Assembly (NCBI RefSeq): GCF_016756395.1 | Contig: NZ_AP018365.1 | Coordinates: forward strand, 6,265,001-6,329,000 | DNA: 64,000 bases | DNA from: Streptomyces sp. SN-593 | GTDB lineage: Bacteria > Actinomycetota > Actinomycetes > Streptomycetales > Streptomycetaceae | Direction: 5' to 3' | Part shown: piece after piece, positions 55,277 through 64,000 of the stretch | Layout: every line of letters begins with the position of its first letter | Numbering within the stretch: the stretch's first letter is position 1 | Translations under genes and position numbers: made by a program | Notes under the pieces: model-generated | The model's input: only the letters and a program-made list of their open reading frames with translations | Databases searched by the model: none | Told to the model about the DNA's origin: nothing

Positions 55277-55364
55277 GGACCGCTCCCCCCGCGTCCGGCC
55301 GCGACCGGTCGCGGCCCGGTCCGCCGGCCGCCGGCGGCCGGGCCCGGGTGCACGCCGCGGGCAC

Positions 55365-56171
55365 TCATACGGTCGCCGGGCGGGGAGTGGACAGGTCCTT
55401 GCTCTGCCCCTGCTGAGGGCCCTTCCCCTGGCCCTTCCCCGGCCCCTTGGCCTGGTCCTCGCCCTGGCCTTGGTCCTGGCCCGGGTCGTGGGCAAAGGGC
55501 GCCACCCGGCCGTCGGCGAAGGGCACGATGCGGTCGGCGTGGGCGGCGATGTCGGGGTCGGTGGTGGCCAGCACGACCGTGATGCCGTGGGTGCGGGCCG
55601 CGCTGGTGAGGGTGCGCAGCACCAGGGTGCGCTCGTCCCGGTGCAGCGGGGCGGTCGGCTCGTCGGCGAAGACCACGGCGGGCCCGGTGACCAGTGCTCG
55701 TGCCACGGCGACCCGCTGGCGCCTGGCGGCGGACAGACCGGTCGGCCGCCGCCGGGCGATGTCGCCGATGTCGAGGCGGTCGAGCCACTCGCGGGCGGCG
55801 GCCCGGGCGACCCTGCCGCTCTCACCGCGCAGCAGCAGCGGGAGGGCGGCGTTCTCCCAGACGTTCAGCTCGGGCAGTAGCTGCGGGTCGGCGCCCACCC
55901 AGCCGAAGCGGTCGCGGCGCAGCCGTTCGCGGGCGGTCTCCGGCAGGGTGTGCACCGGGCCGCTGTTGAACCACACCTCGCCCTCGTCCGGGACGAGCTG
56001 CCCGGACAGGCAGCGCAGCAGCGTCGACTTGCCCGAGCCGCGCGGGCCGGCGAGCGCGAGGATCTCCCCGGCCCGCACGCCCACCGAGACACCGAGCAGC
56101 GCGGGCGTGCCCTGGTAGGAGTGACGCAGGGCGCGAGCCCAGAGCACGTCGTTGTCGGGCGGGGCCTCCAT
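55365..56171 (-). CDS. ABC transporter ATPase with divergent signature
   Basis: 268 residues. Walker A GPRGSGKST near residue 40, Walker B VVFADEPT. The usual LSGGQ is replaced by LSAARRQRVAV, which weakens ATP-sandwich contacts. The His switch is replaced by TTDPD. The C-terminal 35 residues are a hydrophilic Gln/Gly/Lys repeat tail (GQDQGQGEDQ, GPGKGQGKG). ATG at 56171 follows GGAGG. It pairs with the permease gene. Confidence 0.85.
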   Translation of the reverse strand: MEAPPDNDVLWARALRHSYQGTPALLGVSVGVRAGEILALAGPRGSGKSTLLRCLSGQLVPDEGEVWFNSGPVHTLPETARERLRRDRFGWVGADPQLLPELNVWENAALPLLLRGESGRVARAAAREWLDRLDIGDIARRRPTGLSAARRQRVAVARALVTGPAVVFADEPTAPLHRDERTLVLRTLTSAARTHGITVVLATTDPDIAAHADRIVPFADGRVAPFAHDPGQDQGQGEDQAKGPGKGQGKGPQQGQSKDLSTPRPATV

Positions 56172-56330
56172 GCCGTACCTCCGCGGATCGCGAGTTCACC
56201 CGGGCAACGAGCCCGGGACGTGTCCGGTCACTGCTCGGCACGCTATGCGCGCATCGCGGCCCCGCCCCGCAGGCGCAGCCGCGATGCCCCCGATCGGCCG
56301 AGCCCGCCCCCGGGCGGGGGCGGGGCGCCG

Positions 56331-57710
56331 TCAGAGCTTGGTCCACGCCTCCTGGAGCACGCCGCGCAGGATGGACTCGATCTCGTCGAAGAGCGGCTGC
56401 TCGGAGATGAGCGGCGGCGCGAGCTGGATCACCGGGTCGCCGCGGTCGTCGGCGCGGCAGTAGAGCCCGTTGTCGAAGAGCGCCTTGGACAGGAAGCCGT
56501 ACAGGACGCGCTCGGTCTCCTCGTCGGTGAACGTCTCCTTGGTCGCCTTGTCCTTGACCAGCTCGATGCCGTAGAAGAAGCCGTTGCCCCGCACGTCGCC
56601 CACGATCGGCAGGTCGCGCAGCTTGTCGAGGGTGGCCCGGAAGGCGGCCTCGTGGTCGAGCACGTGCTGGTTGAGGCCCTCCCGCTCGAAGATGTCGAGG
56701 TTGGTGAGGGCCACGGCGGCCGAGACCGGGTGGCCGGCGAAGGTGTAGCCGTGCAGGAACGTGTTGTCGCCGTGGTAGAACGGCTCGGCCAGCCGGTCGG
56801 AGACGATGCACGCGCCGATCGGGGAGTACCCGGAGGTCATGCCCTTGGCGCAGGTGATCATGTCGGGGACGTAGTCGAACTTGTCGCAGGCGAACATCGT
56901 GCCCAGCCGCCCGAAGGCGCAGATCACCTCGTCGGAGACGAGCAGCACGCCGTACCGGTCGCAGATCTCGCGGACCCGCTGGAAGTAGCCGGGCGGCGGC
57001 GGGAAGCAGCCGCCGGCGTTCTGCACCGGCTCCAGGAAGACCGCGGCGACCGTCTCGGGGCCCTCGAAGAGGATCTCCTGCTCGATCTGGTCGGCGGCCC
57101 AGCGGCCGAACGCCTCCGGGTCGTCGCCGTGGATCGGGGCGCGGTAGATGTTGGTGTTGGGCACCTTGCGGGCGCCGGGCACCAGCGGCTCGAACGGGGC
57201 CTTGAGCGCCGGCAGCCCGGTGATGGACAGCGCGCCCTGCGGGGTGCCGTGGTAGGCGACCGCGCGCGAGATCACCTTGTACCGGGTGTGGTTGCCGGTC
57301 AGCTTGTGGTACTGCTTCGCCAGCTTCCAGGCGGTCTCCACCGCCTCGCCGCCGCCGGTGGTGAAGAAGACCTTGTTCAGGTCGCCGGGGGCGTATCCGG
57401 CCAGCCGCTCGGCGAGCTCGACCGCCTTGGGGTGGGCGTAGCTCCAGATCGGGAAGAAGGCCAGCTCCTGCGCCTGCTTGTAGGCGGTCTCGGCGAGTTC
57501 GTGGCGTCCGTGTCCGGCCTGCACCACGAACAGCCCGGACAGGCCGTCGATGTAGCGCTTGCCGCGTGCGTCGTAGATGGAGGAGCCCTCGCCGCGGACG
57601 ATGGTCGGCACCGGGGAGTCCTGGTAGTCCGACATGCGGGTGAAGTGCATCCACAGGTGGTCGTACGCGGACTTCGACGAGTCGGGCTGATCGGCGTGCG
57701 AAGCGGTCAT
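56331..57710 (-). CDS. Putrescine/omega-amino acid aminotransferase
   Basis: Class III PLP-dependent aminotransferase, 459 residues. The lysine region ITCAKGMTSGYSPIG carries the PLP Lys, with FTTGGGEAVETAWKLAKQYH and DEVICAFGRLG. Position beside the Lrp-type regulator and the aldehyde dehydrogenase is that of the putrescine:pyruvate aminotransferase (SpuC-like, SCO5655) of S. coelicolor. The product aldehyde is oxidised by the ALDH at 58381. ATG at 57710. Confidence 0.88.
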   Translation of the reverse strand: MTASHADQPDSSKSAYDHLWMHFTRMSDYQDSPVPTIVRGEGSSIYDARGKRYIDGLSGLFVVQAGHGRHELAETAYKQAQELAFFPIWSYAHPKAVELAERLAGYAPGDLNKVFFTTGGGEAVETAWKLAKQYHKLTGNHTRYKVISRAVAYHGTPQGALSITGLPALKAPFEPLVPGARKVPNTNIYRAPIHGDDPEAFGRWAADQIEQEILFEGPETVAAVFLEPVQNAGGCFPPPPGYFQRVREICDRYGVLLVSDEVICAFGRLGTMFACDKFDYVPDMITCAKGMTSGYSPIGACIVSDRLAEPFYHGDNTFLHGYTFAGHPVSAAVALTNLDIFEREGLNQHVLDHEAAFRATLDKLRDLPIVGDVRGNGFFYGIELVKDKATKETFTDEETERVLYGFLSKALFDNGLYCRADDRGDPVIQLAPPLISEQPLFDEIESILRGVLQEAWTKL

Positions 57711-57712
57711 GG

Positions 57713-58189
57713 CTATCTGGTTCCCCAGGTGTAGGTCTGCTTGCGGAGCTTGAGGTAGACGAAGGTCTCGGTGGAGCGGACACCCGGCAGCGCGCGGATG
57801 CGCTTGTTGATCATCTCCAGCAGGTGGTCGTCGTCCTCGCAGACGATCTCCACCAGCAGGTCGAAGGAGCCGGCCGTCAGCACCACGTACTCGACCTCGT
57901 CGAGGGCCGCGAGCGCGTCGGCGACCGGTTCGAGGTCGCCCTCGACGTTGACGCCGACCATCGCCTGGCGGCGGAAGCCGACGGTGAGCGGGTCGGTCAC
58001 CGCGACGATCTGCATGACGCCCTGGTCGAGCAGCTTCTGCACCCGCTGGCGCACCGCGGCCTCGGACAGCCCCACCGCCTTGCCGATCGCCGCGTAGGGG
58101 CGGCGCCCGTCCTCCTGGAGCTGTTCGATGATCGCCTTCGACACCGCGTCTATGGAGGCGGCGGCGCCGTTCATGTCACGAGTGGCCAC
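57713..58189 (-). CDS. Lrp/AsnC-family regulator
   Basis: About 158 residues. The N-terminal helix-turn-helix includes IGKAVGLSEAAVRQRVQKLL, followed by an RAM (ACT-like) ligand domain. It lies between the divergent aldehyde dehydrogenase and the aminotransferase, so it probably controls putrescine breakdown. GTG at 58189 looks leaderless (CACAGT as -10); ATG at 58174 is the other option. Two bases separate its stop from the aminotransferase start. Confidence 0.85.
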   Translation of the reverse strand: MATRDMNGAAASIDAVSKAIIEQLQEDGRRPYAAIGKAVGLSEAAVRQRVQKLLDQGVMQIVAVTDPLTVGFRRQAMVGVNVEGDLEPVADALAALDEVEYVVLTAGSFDLLVEIVCEDDDHLLEMINKRIRALPGVRSTETFVYLKLRKQTYTWGTR

Positions 58190-58321
58190 GCGCACCACTG
58201 TGCAGGAGAGGTCGACGGTCCCGCAAGCCCCGCACGATGAATTCCGTTGTGTTAAGCCGTCTGTAACACTGAATCGGTTGTTGTAGCCCGGCGGGTGTGT
58301 CGAATACGGCAGTCCTGGCGT

Positions 58322-58327
58322 TAGGCT
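58322..58327 (+). promoter_or_regulatory. ALDH promoter -10
   Basis: TAGGCT matches the actinomycete -10. No strong -35 is seen. Leader of about 50 nt to the GTG at 58381. Confidence 0.5.
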
Positions 58328-58380
58328 GGGCTGTGTCTCACTACATGGACACGAACCGGATGGACCAGGGAGCAAGCGCC

Positions 58381-59826
58381 GTGACCGAACTCCGTACTCT
58401 GCGCAACCACATCGACGGAGAATTCCGCGACGCCGCCGACGGGCGCACCACCGAGGTGGTCAGTCCGGTCACGGGCCGGGCGTACGCGACCGCGCCGCTG
58501 TCCGGCAAGGCCGACGTGGACGCGGCCATGGCCGCCGCACAGGCCGCCTTCCCGGGCTGGCGCGACACCACGCCCGCCGAGCGGCAGAAGGCGCTCCTGC
58601 GGATCGCCGACGCGATCGAGGCGCGCGCCGACGAACTGGTGGCGGTGGAGAGCGAGAACACCGGCAAGCCGCTCGCGCTGACCGCGAGCGAGGAGGTCCC
58701 GCCGATGGTGGACCAGATCCGGTTCTTCGCCGGCGCGGCCCGGATGCTGGAGGGCCGGTCGGCGGGCGAGTACATGGAGGGCCTGACCTCCATCGTGCGG
58801 CGCGAGCCGGTAGGGGTCTGCGCGCAGGTCGCGCCGTGGAACTACCCGATGATGATGGCGGTGTGGAAGTTCGCCCCGGCGATCGCGGCCGGCAACACCG
58901 TGGTGCTCAAGCCGTCGGACACCACCCCGGCCTCGACCGTGCTGCTCGCCGAGATCCTCGCCGGGGTGCTGCCCAAGGGCGTCTTCAACGTGGTCTGCGG
59001 CGACCGCGACACCGGTCGGCTGATGGTCGAGCACCCGGTGCCGGCGATGGCGTCCATCACCGGCTCGGTCCGGGCCGGCATCGAGGTCGCCGGGTCCGCC
59101 GCCAAGGACGTCAAGCGGGTGCACCTGGAGCTGGGCGGCAAGGCCCCGGTGGTGGTCTTCGACGACCTGGACAGCCAGGCCCTGGCCAAGGCCGCCGAGG
59201 ACATCGCGGTCGCCGGCTTCTTCAACGCCGGCCAGGACTGCACCGCCGCGTGCCGGGTGCTCGTGCAGGAGGGCGTGCGCGAGGAGTTCACCGCGGCGCT
59301 GGCCAAGGTCGCCGCCGGCACCAGGACCGGCCTGCCCGACGACGAGGACGTGCTCTTCGGCCCGCTCAACAACGCCAACCAGCTCGCCCAGGTCGCCGGC
59401 TTCGTCGACCGGCTGCCCGCGCACGCCAAGGTCGAGGCCGGCGGTCACCGGGTGGGCGAGGAGGGCTACTTCTACGCGCCCACCGTCGTCTCCGGGCTGC
59501 TGCAGGACGACGAGGCCGTGCAGCGCGAGGTGTTCGGCCCGGTCATCACCGTGCAGTCGTTCACCGACGAGGAGCAGGCCGTGGCCTGGGCCAACGACGT
59601 GGACTACGGCCTGGCCTCCTCGGTGTGGACGAAGGACCACGGCCGGGCGATGCGGATGTCCAAGAAGCTCGACTTCGGCTGCGTGTGGATCAACACCCAC
59701 ATCCCGCTGGTCGCCGAGATGCCGCACGGCGGGTTCAAGCAGTCCGGCTACGGCAAGGACCTGTCCGCCTACGGCTTCGAGGACTACACCCGGATCAAGC
59801 ACGTCATGACGTCGCTGGAGGCGTGA
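58381..59826 (+). CDS. Aldehyde dehydrogenase, likely gamma-aminobutyraldehyde dehydrogenase
   Basis: 481 residues of the ALDH superfamily. The catalytic Cys lies in [15 protein letters not shown], and the active-site Glu in [14 protein letters not shown]. Close to PatD/KauB-type enzymes that turn 4-aminobutanal into GABA. GTG at 58381 follows GGGAG. Divergent from the Lrp regulator. With the aminotransferase it forms the putrescine-to-GABA route. Confidence 0.9.
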   Translation: MTELRTLRNHIDGEFRDAADGRTTEVVSPVTGRAYATAPLSGKADVDAAMAAAQAAFPGWRDTTPAERQKALLRIADAIEARADELVAVESENTGKPLALTASEEVPPMVDQIRFFAGAARMLEGRSAGEYMEGLTSIVRREPVGVCAQVAPWNYPMMMAVWKFAPAIAAGNTVVLKPSDTTPASTVLLAEILAGVLPKGVFNVVCGDRDTGRLMVEHPVPAMASITGSVRAGIEVAGSAAKDVKRVHLELGGKAPVVVFDDLDSQALAKAAEDIAVAGFFNAGQDCTAACRVLVQEGVREEFTAALAKVAAGTRTGLPDDEDVLFGPLNNANQLAQVAGFVDRLPAHAKVEAGGHRVGEEGYFYAPTVVSGLLQDDEAVQREVFGPVITVQSFTDEEQAVAWANDVDYGLASSVWTKDHGRAMRMSKKLDFGCVWINTHIPLVAEMPHGGFKQSGYGKDLSAYGFEDYTRIKHVMTSLEA

Positions 59827-59961
59827 GCGGCGTGGTGTGAGCGGCGTGGCGCGACGACCGGGGTGTGACGACCGGAAGGCGGCGTTCGCGGCGTGCCGTG
59901 CGGGCGCGTGCGCGGGCGCGGGTGCGGGGTACCCGCGCCCGCGGCGCGGCCGGGGTACGGG

Positions 59962-60669
59962 TCAGCCGGTCCTGCCCCGCAGCCGCAGCAGCACCTCCGG
60001 CCGGTTGGTGGTGATGGCGTCCACCCCGGCCGCGACCAGGCGGGCCATCGAGCGCCGCCGGTCGGCCGTCCAGGCGGCGACCAGCAGCCCGCGGTCGTGC
60101 GCCCACGCGACCGTCGCCGGGTCCGCCAGGCCGAAGCGGAGGTTGAGCCAGCGCGGCGCGAGGCCGTCCAGCAGCGTGCCGGCCGGGCGCGCGGAGGTGG
60201 TCCACGTCATGGCGACCTCGGCCGCGGGTTCCAGCGCGCGCACCTCGCGCATCGCGGACAGCTTCCCGCAGTAGTAGACCCGGTCCGCCGCGCCCGCTTC
60301 CCGTACGGCCGCGACGGCCGCGGGCGCCTGGGCGGCCTCCGTGAGGTCGATCAGCATCCGGGCCGGGCCGGGCCGCCGCAGGAGTTCGGCGAGCGCGTCC
60401 GCGAAGGACGGCACGCCGCCGCCGGTCGCCTCGGCCACCTCCTGGTATGCCAGCGAGGCCACCGGCGCCGCGACGCCCCACAGCCGCTCCAGCGTCGGGT
60501 CGTGCAGCAGCACCGGCACGCCGTCACGGGTGAGGCGGACGTCCACCTCGACCACGTCGGCGCCCCTGTCCAGGGCCGAGCGCACCGACGGCAGCGTGTT
60601 CTCGCGGTGGACGTAGGGGTCGCCCCGGTGCGCGACGACGGCGACCGGGTGCCCGGGGCGCGCTGCCAC
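59962..60669 (-). CDS. Glycerophosphodiester phosphodiesterase
   Basis: 235 residues, TIM-barrel GDPD. HRGDPYVHRENTLPS near residue 14 gives the first His/Glu motif, and EVDVRLTRDGVPVLLHDPTLER the second. The final ITTNRPEVL motif is typical. GTG at 60669 lies close after the deaminase stop, so the two form an operon. Confidence 0.88.
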   Translation of the reverse strand: MAARPGHPVAVVAHRGDPYVHRENTLPSVRSALDRGADVVEVDVRLTRDGVPVLLHDPTLERLWGVAAPVASLAYQEVAEATGGGVPSFADALAELLRRPGPARMLIDLTEAAQAPAAVAAVREAGAADRVYYCGKLSAMREVRALEPAAEVAMTWTTSARPAGTLLDGLAPRWLNLRFGLADPATVAWAHDRGLLVAAWTADRRRSMARLVAAGVDAITTNRPEVLLRLRGRTG

Positions 60670-60673
60670 GGCG

Positions 60674-61804
60674 TCAGCTCCGGGCGGCGGGAACGCCCGG
60701 GCCGCCGCCCGGGGTGCCGTACGCCGCGGTGTAGGCGTCGATCTCCGCCGCCAGCCGCGCCTTGCCCGCCGGCTCCAGGAAGGACGCGTGCACCGCGTTC
60801 TTCGCCAGCTCCGCGACGCCGGCGCGGTCCAGCTCCAGCAGCCGGGCGGCGACGGCGTACTCGGTGTTGAGGTCGGTGCCGAACATCGGCGGGTCGTCGC
60901 TGTTGACGGTGACCAGCACGCCCGCCTCGACCATCCGCCGGATCGGGTGCTCCTCCAGCGTCGGCACCACCCGGGTGGCGATGTTGGAGGTCGGGCACAC
61001 CTCCAGCGGGATGCGGTGCTCGGCGAGGTGGTCCAGCAGCCGGGGGTCCTGCACGGCGCTGGTGCCGTGGCCGATCCGCTCCGCGCCCAGGAGCTCCAGC
61101 GCGTCCCAGACCGTCTGCGGGCCGGTCGCCTCCCCGGCGTGCGGCACGCTGTGCAGTCCGGCCGCCCTGGCCCGGTCGAAGTACGGCTTGAACTGCGCCC
61201 GCGGCACCCCGATCTCGGGCCCGCCGAGCCCGAAGGAGACCAGGCCCTCCGGCCGCAGGTCCACCGCCAGGTGCGCGGTCTCCTCCGCCGAGGCCAGGCC
61301 CGCCTCGCCGGGGATGTCGAAGCACCAGCGCAGCACCACGCCCAGTTCCGCCTCGGCGGCCTTGCGCGCGTCCTCGATCGCCTCCATGAACGCCTGCTCG
61401 GGGATGCCCCGGCGGGTCGAGGAGTAGGGGGTCACGGTCAGCTCGGCGTAGCGGATCTGCTGCCGGGACATGTCCCGCGCCACCTCGTAGGTCAGCAGCC
61501 GGATGTCCTCGGCGTCCCGGATCAGGTCCACCACCGACAGGTAGACCTGGATGAAGTGGGCGAAGTCCCGGAACGTGAAGTAGTCGGCGAGCGCGGCCGG
61601 GTCCGAGGGCACCGCGGAGTCCGGGTGCCGCGCGGCCAGTTCGGAGACGATCCGCGGGGAGGCCGAGCCGACGTGGTGGACGTGCAGCTCGGCCTTCGGC
61701 AGCCCGGCGATGAAGGAGTCCAGTCCGGTGCCCGGAGCGGTCCCCGGGGCGGGGGCGGCGCCGGCCCGGACGGCGGGGGAGGGGCCGGGTGCGGTCTCGG
61801 ACAT
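60674..61804 (-). CDS. Adenosine-deaminase-family hydrolase, possibly aminodeoxyfutalosine deaminase
   Basis: 376 residues, zinc-dependent amidohydrolase fold. Zinc ligands: ELHVHHVGS near residue 40 and HAGE near 216, GHGT and VNSDDPP near 300 with catalytic Asp. The HVHHVG motif differs from the HLHLDG of usual adenosine deaminases. Its position matches SCO5662 of S. coelicolor, which I recall being linked to aminodeoxyfutalosine deamination in the futalosine menaquinone route. ATG at 61804. In operon with the GDPD gene. Confidence 0.85.
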   Translation of the reverse strand: MSETAPGPSPAVRAGAAPAPGTAPGTGLDSFIAGLPKAELHVHHVGSASPRIVSELAARHPDSAVPSDPAALADYFTFRDFAHFIQVYLSVVDLIRDAEDIRLLTYEVARDMSRQQIRYAELTVTPYSSTRRGIPEQAFMEAIEDARKAAEAELGVVLRWCFDIPGEAGLASAEETAHLAVDLRPEGLVSFGLGGPEIGVPRAQFKPYFDRARAAGLHSVPHAGEATGPQTVWDALELLGAERIGHGTSAVQDPRLLDHLAEHRIPLEVCPTSNIATRVVPTLEEHPIRRMVEAGVLVTVNSDDPPMFGTDLNTEYAVAARLLELDRAGVAELAKNAVHASFLEPAGKARLAAEIDAYTAAYGTPGGGPGVPAARS

Positions 61805-62210
61805 GCGGGGTTCCTCCGGTGGACGTGCGGGACGGGCCGGTGCGCCGGCCGGTGCCGTTCATCGTAATGGGCCCGTCCGCGCGGGCCCGGGCACGCCGGC
61901 GGGCGACACGGCCGCGCCCGGGCGTGCGGGGCGGCACCCGCCCGGCGGGCCGCACGTTCGTGCCGCCGGGCACCGGTGCCGAGGGCGGCCGGGCGCAGAA
62001 TCCGTCGATTAACCAAAAGGCAACAACGGAATCCCTTGTTGGAGGCGGTCCGCTCTGCCAGGATCATCCATCATTCCAGGCTTTGACCACGCTGGTACAT
62101 GGACTCGCGACCCCGGTGGGGTGTCCCGGCCGCACCTGGCCGGTCCGCTCCGCCGCCCCCGGCCACCCGCCCGGCGCCACCCGGCCGAAACCCTCGGAAG
62201 GGCACCACCC
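61805..62210. other. Intergenic region with potD promoter
   Basis: 406 bp without a convincing gene. The divergent promoters of the deaminase and potD lie here; CAACAA (62021-62026) and TTGTTG (62036-62041) form a small inverted repeat. Confidence 0.5.
62036..62064 (+). promoter_or_regulatory. Candidate potD promoter
   Basis: TTGTTG (62036-62041) and CAGGAT (62059-62064) are separated by 17 bp, 147 bp before the potD ATG. The small CAACAA/TTGTTG inverted repeat overlaps the -35. Confidence 0.45.
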
Positions 62211-63440
62211 ATGGAGCAGTTCGAGACCCTCTCCCCGCCCCAGCGCGCCGCCATGGCGCGCAGCATGACCAGCGGGCGGGCCGCGCTCGCCCGCCGCTCG
62301 CTGCTGCGGGTCGCCGGGCTCGGCGCGCTCGCCGGCGTCGGCCTCACCGGCTGCGGCATCCCCGCGGCCGGCCGCAAGGGCGCGACCGCCTCCACCGACC
62401 ACTCGGCGCAGGAGAAGGTGGTCGACTTCTCCAACTGGACCGAGTACATCGACGTCACCGACGACGGCAAGCACCACCCCACCCTCGACGCCTTCACCAA
62501 GCGCACCGGCATCAAGGTGAAGTACACCGAGGACATCAACGACAACGTCGAGTTCTTCGGCAAGATCAAGCCGCAGCTCGCCGCCGGCCAGGACACCGGC
62601 CGCGACCTGATGGTGCTCACCGACTGGCTGGCCGGCCGGATGATCCGGCTCGGCTGGGTGCAGCAACTGGACTCCGCGAACCTGCCGCACGCCTACGCCA
62701 ACCTGGAGCAGCGCTTCCGCAGCCCCGACTGGGACCCCGGGCGCGCCTACTCCTACCCCTGGCAGGGCATCAGCACCTGTATCGCCTACAACAAGAAGGC
62801 CACCGGCGGGCGGAAGGTCACCTCCGTCTCCCAACTGCTGGAGGACGGCTCGCTCAAGGGCAGGGTCGCCATGCTCTCCGAGATGCGGGACACCATCGGG
62901 ATGACCCTGCTGGACATGGGCGAGCTGCCCGAGAAGGTCACCGACGACACCTTCGACGCGGCCGTCGCCCGCATCCAGAAGGCCGTCGACAGCCAGCAGA
63001 TCCGGAAGTTCACCGGCAACGACTACACCGACGGCCTCAGCAAGGGCGACATCGCCGCCTGCGTCGCCTGGGCCGGCGACCTGGTCCAGCTGCGTCTTGA
63101 CGACCCGGACATCGAGTACGTCTTCCCCGACGCGGGCTTCCTGTCCTCCACCGACAACCTGCTGATCCCCGACAAGGCGCGGCACAAGACGAACGCGGAA
63201 CGGCTGATCGACTACTACTACGAGCCGCCGGTCGCCGCCCAGGTCGCGGCGTACATCAACTACGTGTGCCCGGTCGCCGGGGTGAAGCCGTACCTGGCCA
63301 AGATCGACCCGAAGCTGGCGAGCAACCCGCTGATCATCCCCGACGCGTCGATGGACGCCAAGGGCCACGAGTTCCGCTCGCTCACCGACACCGAGGACGC
63401 GCGGTACGAGGACAAGTTCTCCAAACTCATCGGCGCCTGA
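62211..63440 (+). CDS. potD: Spermidine/putrescine-binding lipoprotein
   Basis: 409 residues. A twin-arginine-like ARRSLLRVAG and lipobox LTGC (residue about 47) anchor it outside the membrane. The core matches PotD/PotF: FSNWTEYIDV, KVKYTEDINDNVEFFGKI and VPYGWQG-like SYPWQGISTCIAYN. ATG at 62211 follows GGAAGGG. Followed by potA, with the permease genes probably after it. The operon is the usual neighbour of the putrescine catabolic genes. Confidence 0.93.
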   Translation: MEQFETLSPPQRAAMARSMTSGRAALARRSLLRVAGLGALAGVGLTGCGIPAAGRKGATASTDHSAQEKVVDFSNWTEYIDVTDDGKHHPTLDAFTKRTGIKVKYTEDINDNVEFFGKIKPQLAAGQDTGRDLMVLTDWLAGRMIRLGWVQQLDSANLPHAYANLEQRFRSPDWDPGRAYSYPWQGISTCIAYNKKATGGRKVTSVSQLLEDGSLKGRVAMLSEMRDTIGMTLLDMGELPEKVTDDTFDAAVARIQKAVDSQQIRKFTGNDYTDGLSKGDIAACVAWAGDLVQLRLDDPDIEYVFPDAGFLSSTDNLLIPDKARHKTNAERLIDYYYEPPVAAQVAAYINYVCPVAGVKPYLAKIDPKLASNPLIIPDASMDAKGHEFRSLTDTEDARYEDKFSKLIGA

Positions 63441-63477
63441 CCCCGGCCTGCTCCCGCACCCACCGAGGACACTCCCC

Positions 63478-64000
63478 ATGACGACCCCCAGCACGAGCAC
63501 AGCCAAGTCCGCCGACGCCGTACGCCTCACCGGGATCAGCAAGTCCTACGGCGCCTTCACCGCCGTGCACCCGCTCGAACTGTCGGTGCCGGCCGGCTCG
63601 TTCTTCGCGCTGCTCGGCGCCTCCGGCTGCGGCAAGACCACCACCCTGCGGATGATCGCCGGCCTGGAGACCCCCAGCACCGGCGCGGTGCACCTCGGCG
63701 GCCAGGACGTCACCGCCCTGCCGCCGTACAAGCGCCCGGTCAACACGGTCTTCCAGAACTATGCGCTCTTCCCGCACCTGGACATCTACGAGAACGTCGC
63801 GTTCGGGCTGCGCCGGCGCGGCATCAAGTCGGTGCGCAAGCAGGTCGGCGAGATGCTCGAACTGGTGCAGCTCGGCCCGCTGGCCCGGCGCCGGCCGCAC
63901 CAGCTCTCCGGCGGCCAGCAGCAGCGCGTCGCGGTGGCCCGGGCACTGATCAACCAGCCGAAGGTGCTGCTGCTGGACGAGCCGCTCGGCGCCCTCGACC
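63478..64000 (+). CDS. potA: Spermidine/putrescine ABC importer ATPase (cut by window end)
   Basis: First 174 residues of the ATPase; the rest lies beyond the window. Walker [11 protein letters not shown] near residue 45, Q-loop [11 protein letters not shown], signature [15 protein letters not shown] and Walker [15 protein letters not shown] at 63478 starts 37 bp after the potD stop. The N-terminal Ser/Thr-rich 12 residues are an extra lead. Confidence 0.93.
   Translation, partial: MTTPSTSTAKSADAVRLTGISKSYGAFTAVHPLELSVPAGSFFALLGASGCGKTTTLRMIAGLETPSTGAVHLGGQDVTALPPYKRPVNTVFQNYALFPHLDIYENVAFGLRRRGIKSVRKQVGEMLELVQLGPLARRRPHQLSGGQQQRVAVARALINQPKVLLLDEPLGALD

Overview
The window is chromosomal core DNA from a high-GC actinomycete. 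Gene content and order point to Streptomycetaceae (Streptomyces or a close relative such as Actinacidiphila, Kitasatospora or Streptacidiphilus). The run smc - glcP - ftsY - nsdA - amtB-glnK-glnD - ffh - rpsP-rimM-trmD-rplS - four sip signal peptidases - yraN-comM-dprA - whiG - rpsB-tsf-pyrH-frr-cdsA - rlmN - putrescine genes follows the order known from S. coelicolor. GTG starts, 1-4 base stop/start overlaps and promoters placed for leaderless mRNAs are also typical. Species cannot be settled from the sequence alone.

Layout. 1-5656: end of smc (5' end outside the window), with a long disordered insertion in its hinge, then a glucose permease. 5673-11128: an accessory block, less GC-rich by eye. 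It holds a three-gene coupled operon on the minus strand (a 302-aa unknown, a small P-loop NTPase, and a class I lysyl-tRNA-synthetase-like core joined to an ASCH domain and broken by an apparent frameshift), plus XRE/DUF5753 and DUF397 regulators. 11245-12710: alpha/beta hydrolase and TetR regulator behind a promoter with two palindromic operators. 12983-22970: ftsY, a Prim-Pol-like gene, nsdA, the GlnR-type nitrogen operon amtB-glnK-glnD, and ffh. 23128-27839: small-molecule and unknown genes, with an unusual prolyl-tRNA synthetase.

27987-38504: ribosome and tRNA-processing genes, four type I signal peptidases in a row, and the yraN-comM-dprA cluster. 38784-42120: the sporulation sigma factor gene whiG, a TetR regulator, a putative F420 oxidoreductase, and a secreted LytM-type peptidase. 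42397-48332: translation, nucleotide and phospholipid genes ending in rlmN. 48381-52328: a TPP riboswitch that covers the ribosome-binding site of a thiamine ABC importer. 52698-56171: a LOG-family protein and a divergent ABC exporter pair. 56331-64000: putrescine aminotransferase, Lrp regulator and aldehyde dehydrogenase, then GDPD and adenosine-deaminase-like genes, then the start of a polyamine importer (potD, potA). Uptake and catabolism of polyamines thus sit together.

Most worth following up: the aminoacyl-tRNA-synthetase/ASCH operon with a 21-bp inverted repeat over its start codon; a possible RNA switch between tsf and pyrH; and a repeat family that begins exactly at TAG stop codons in three unrelated genes.
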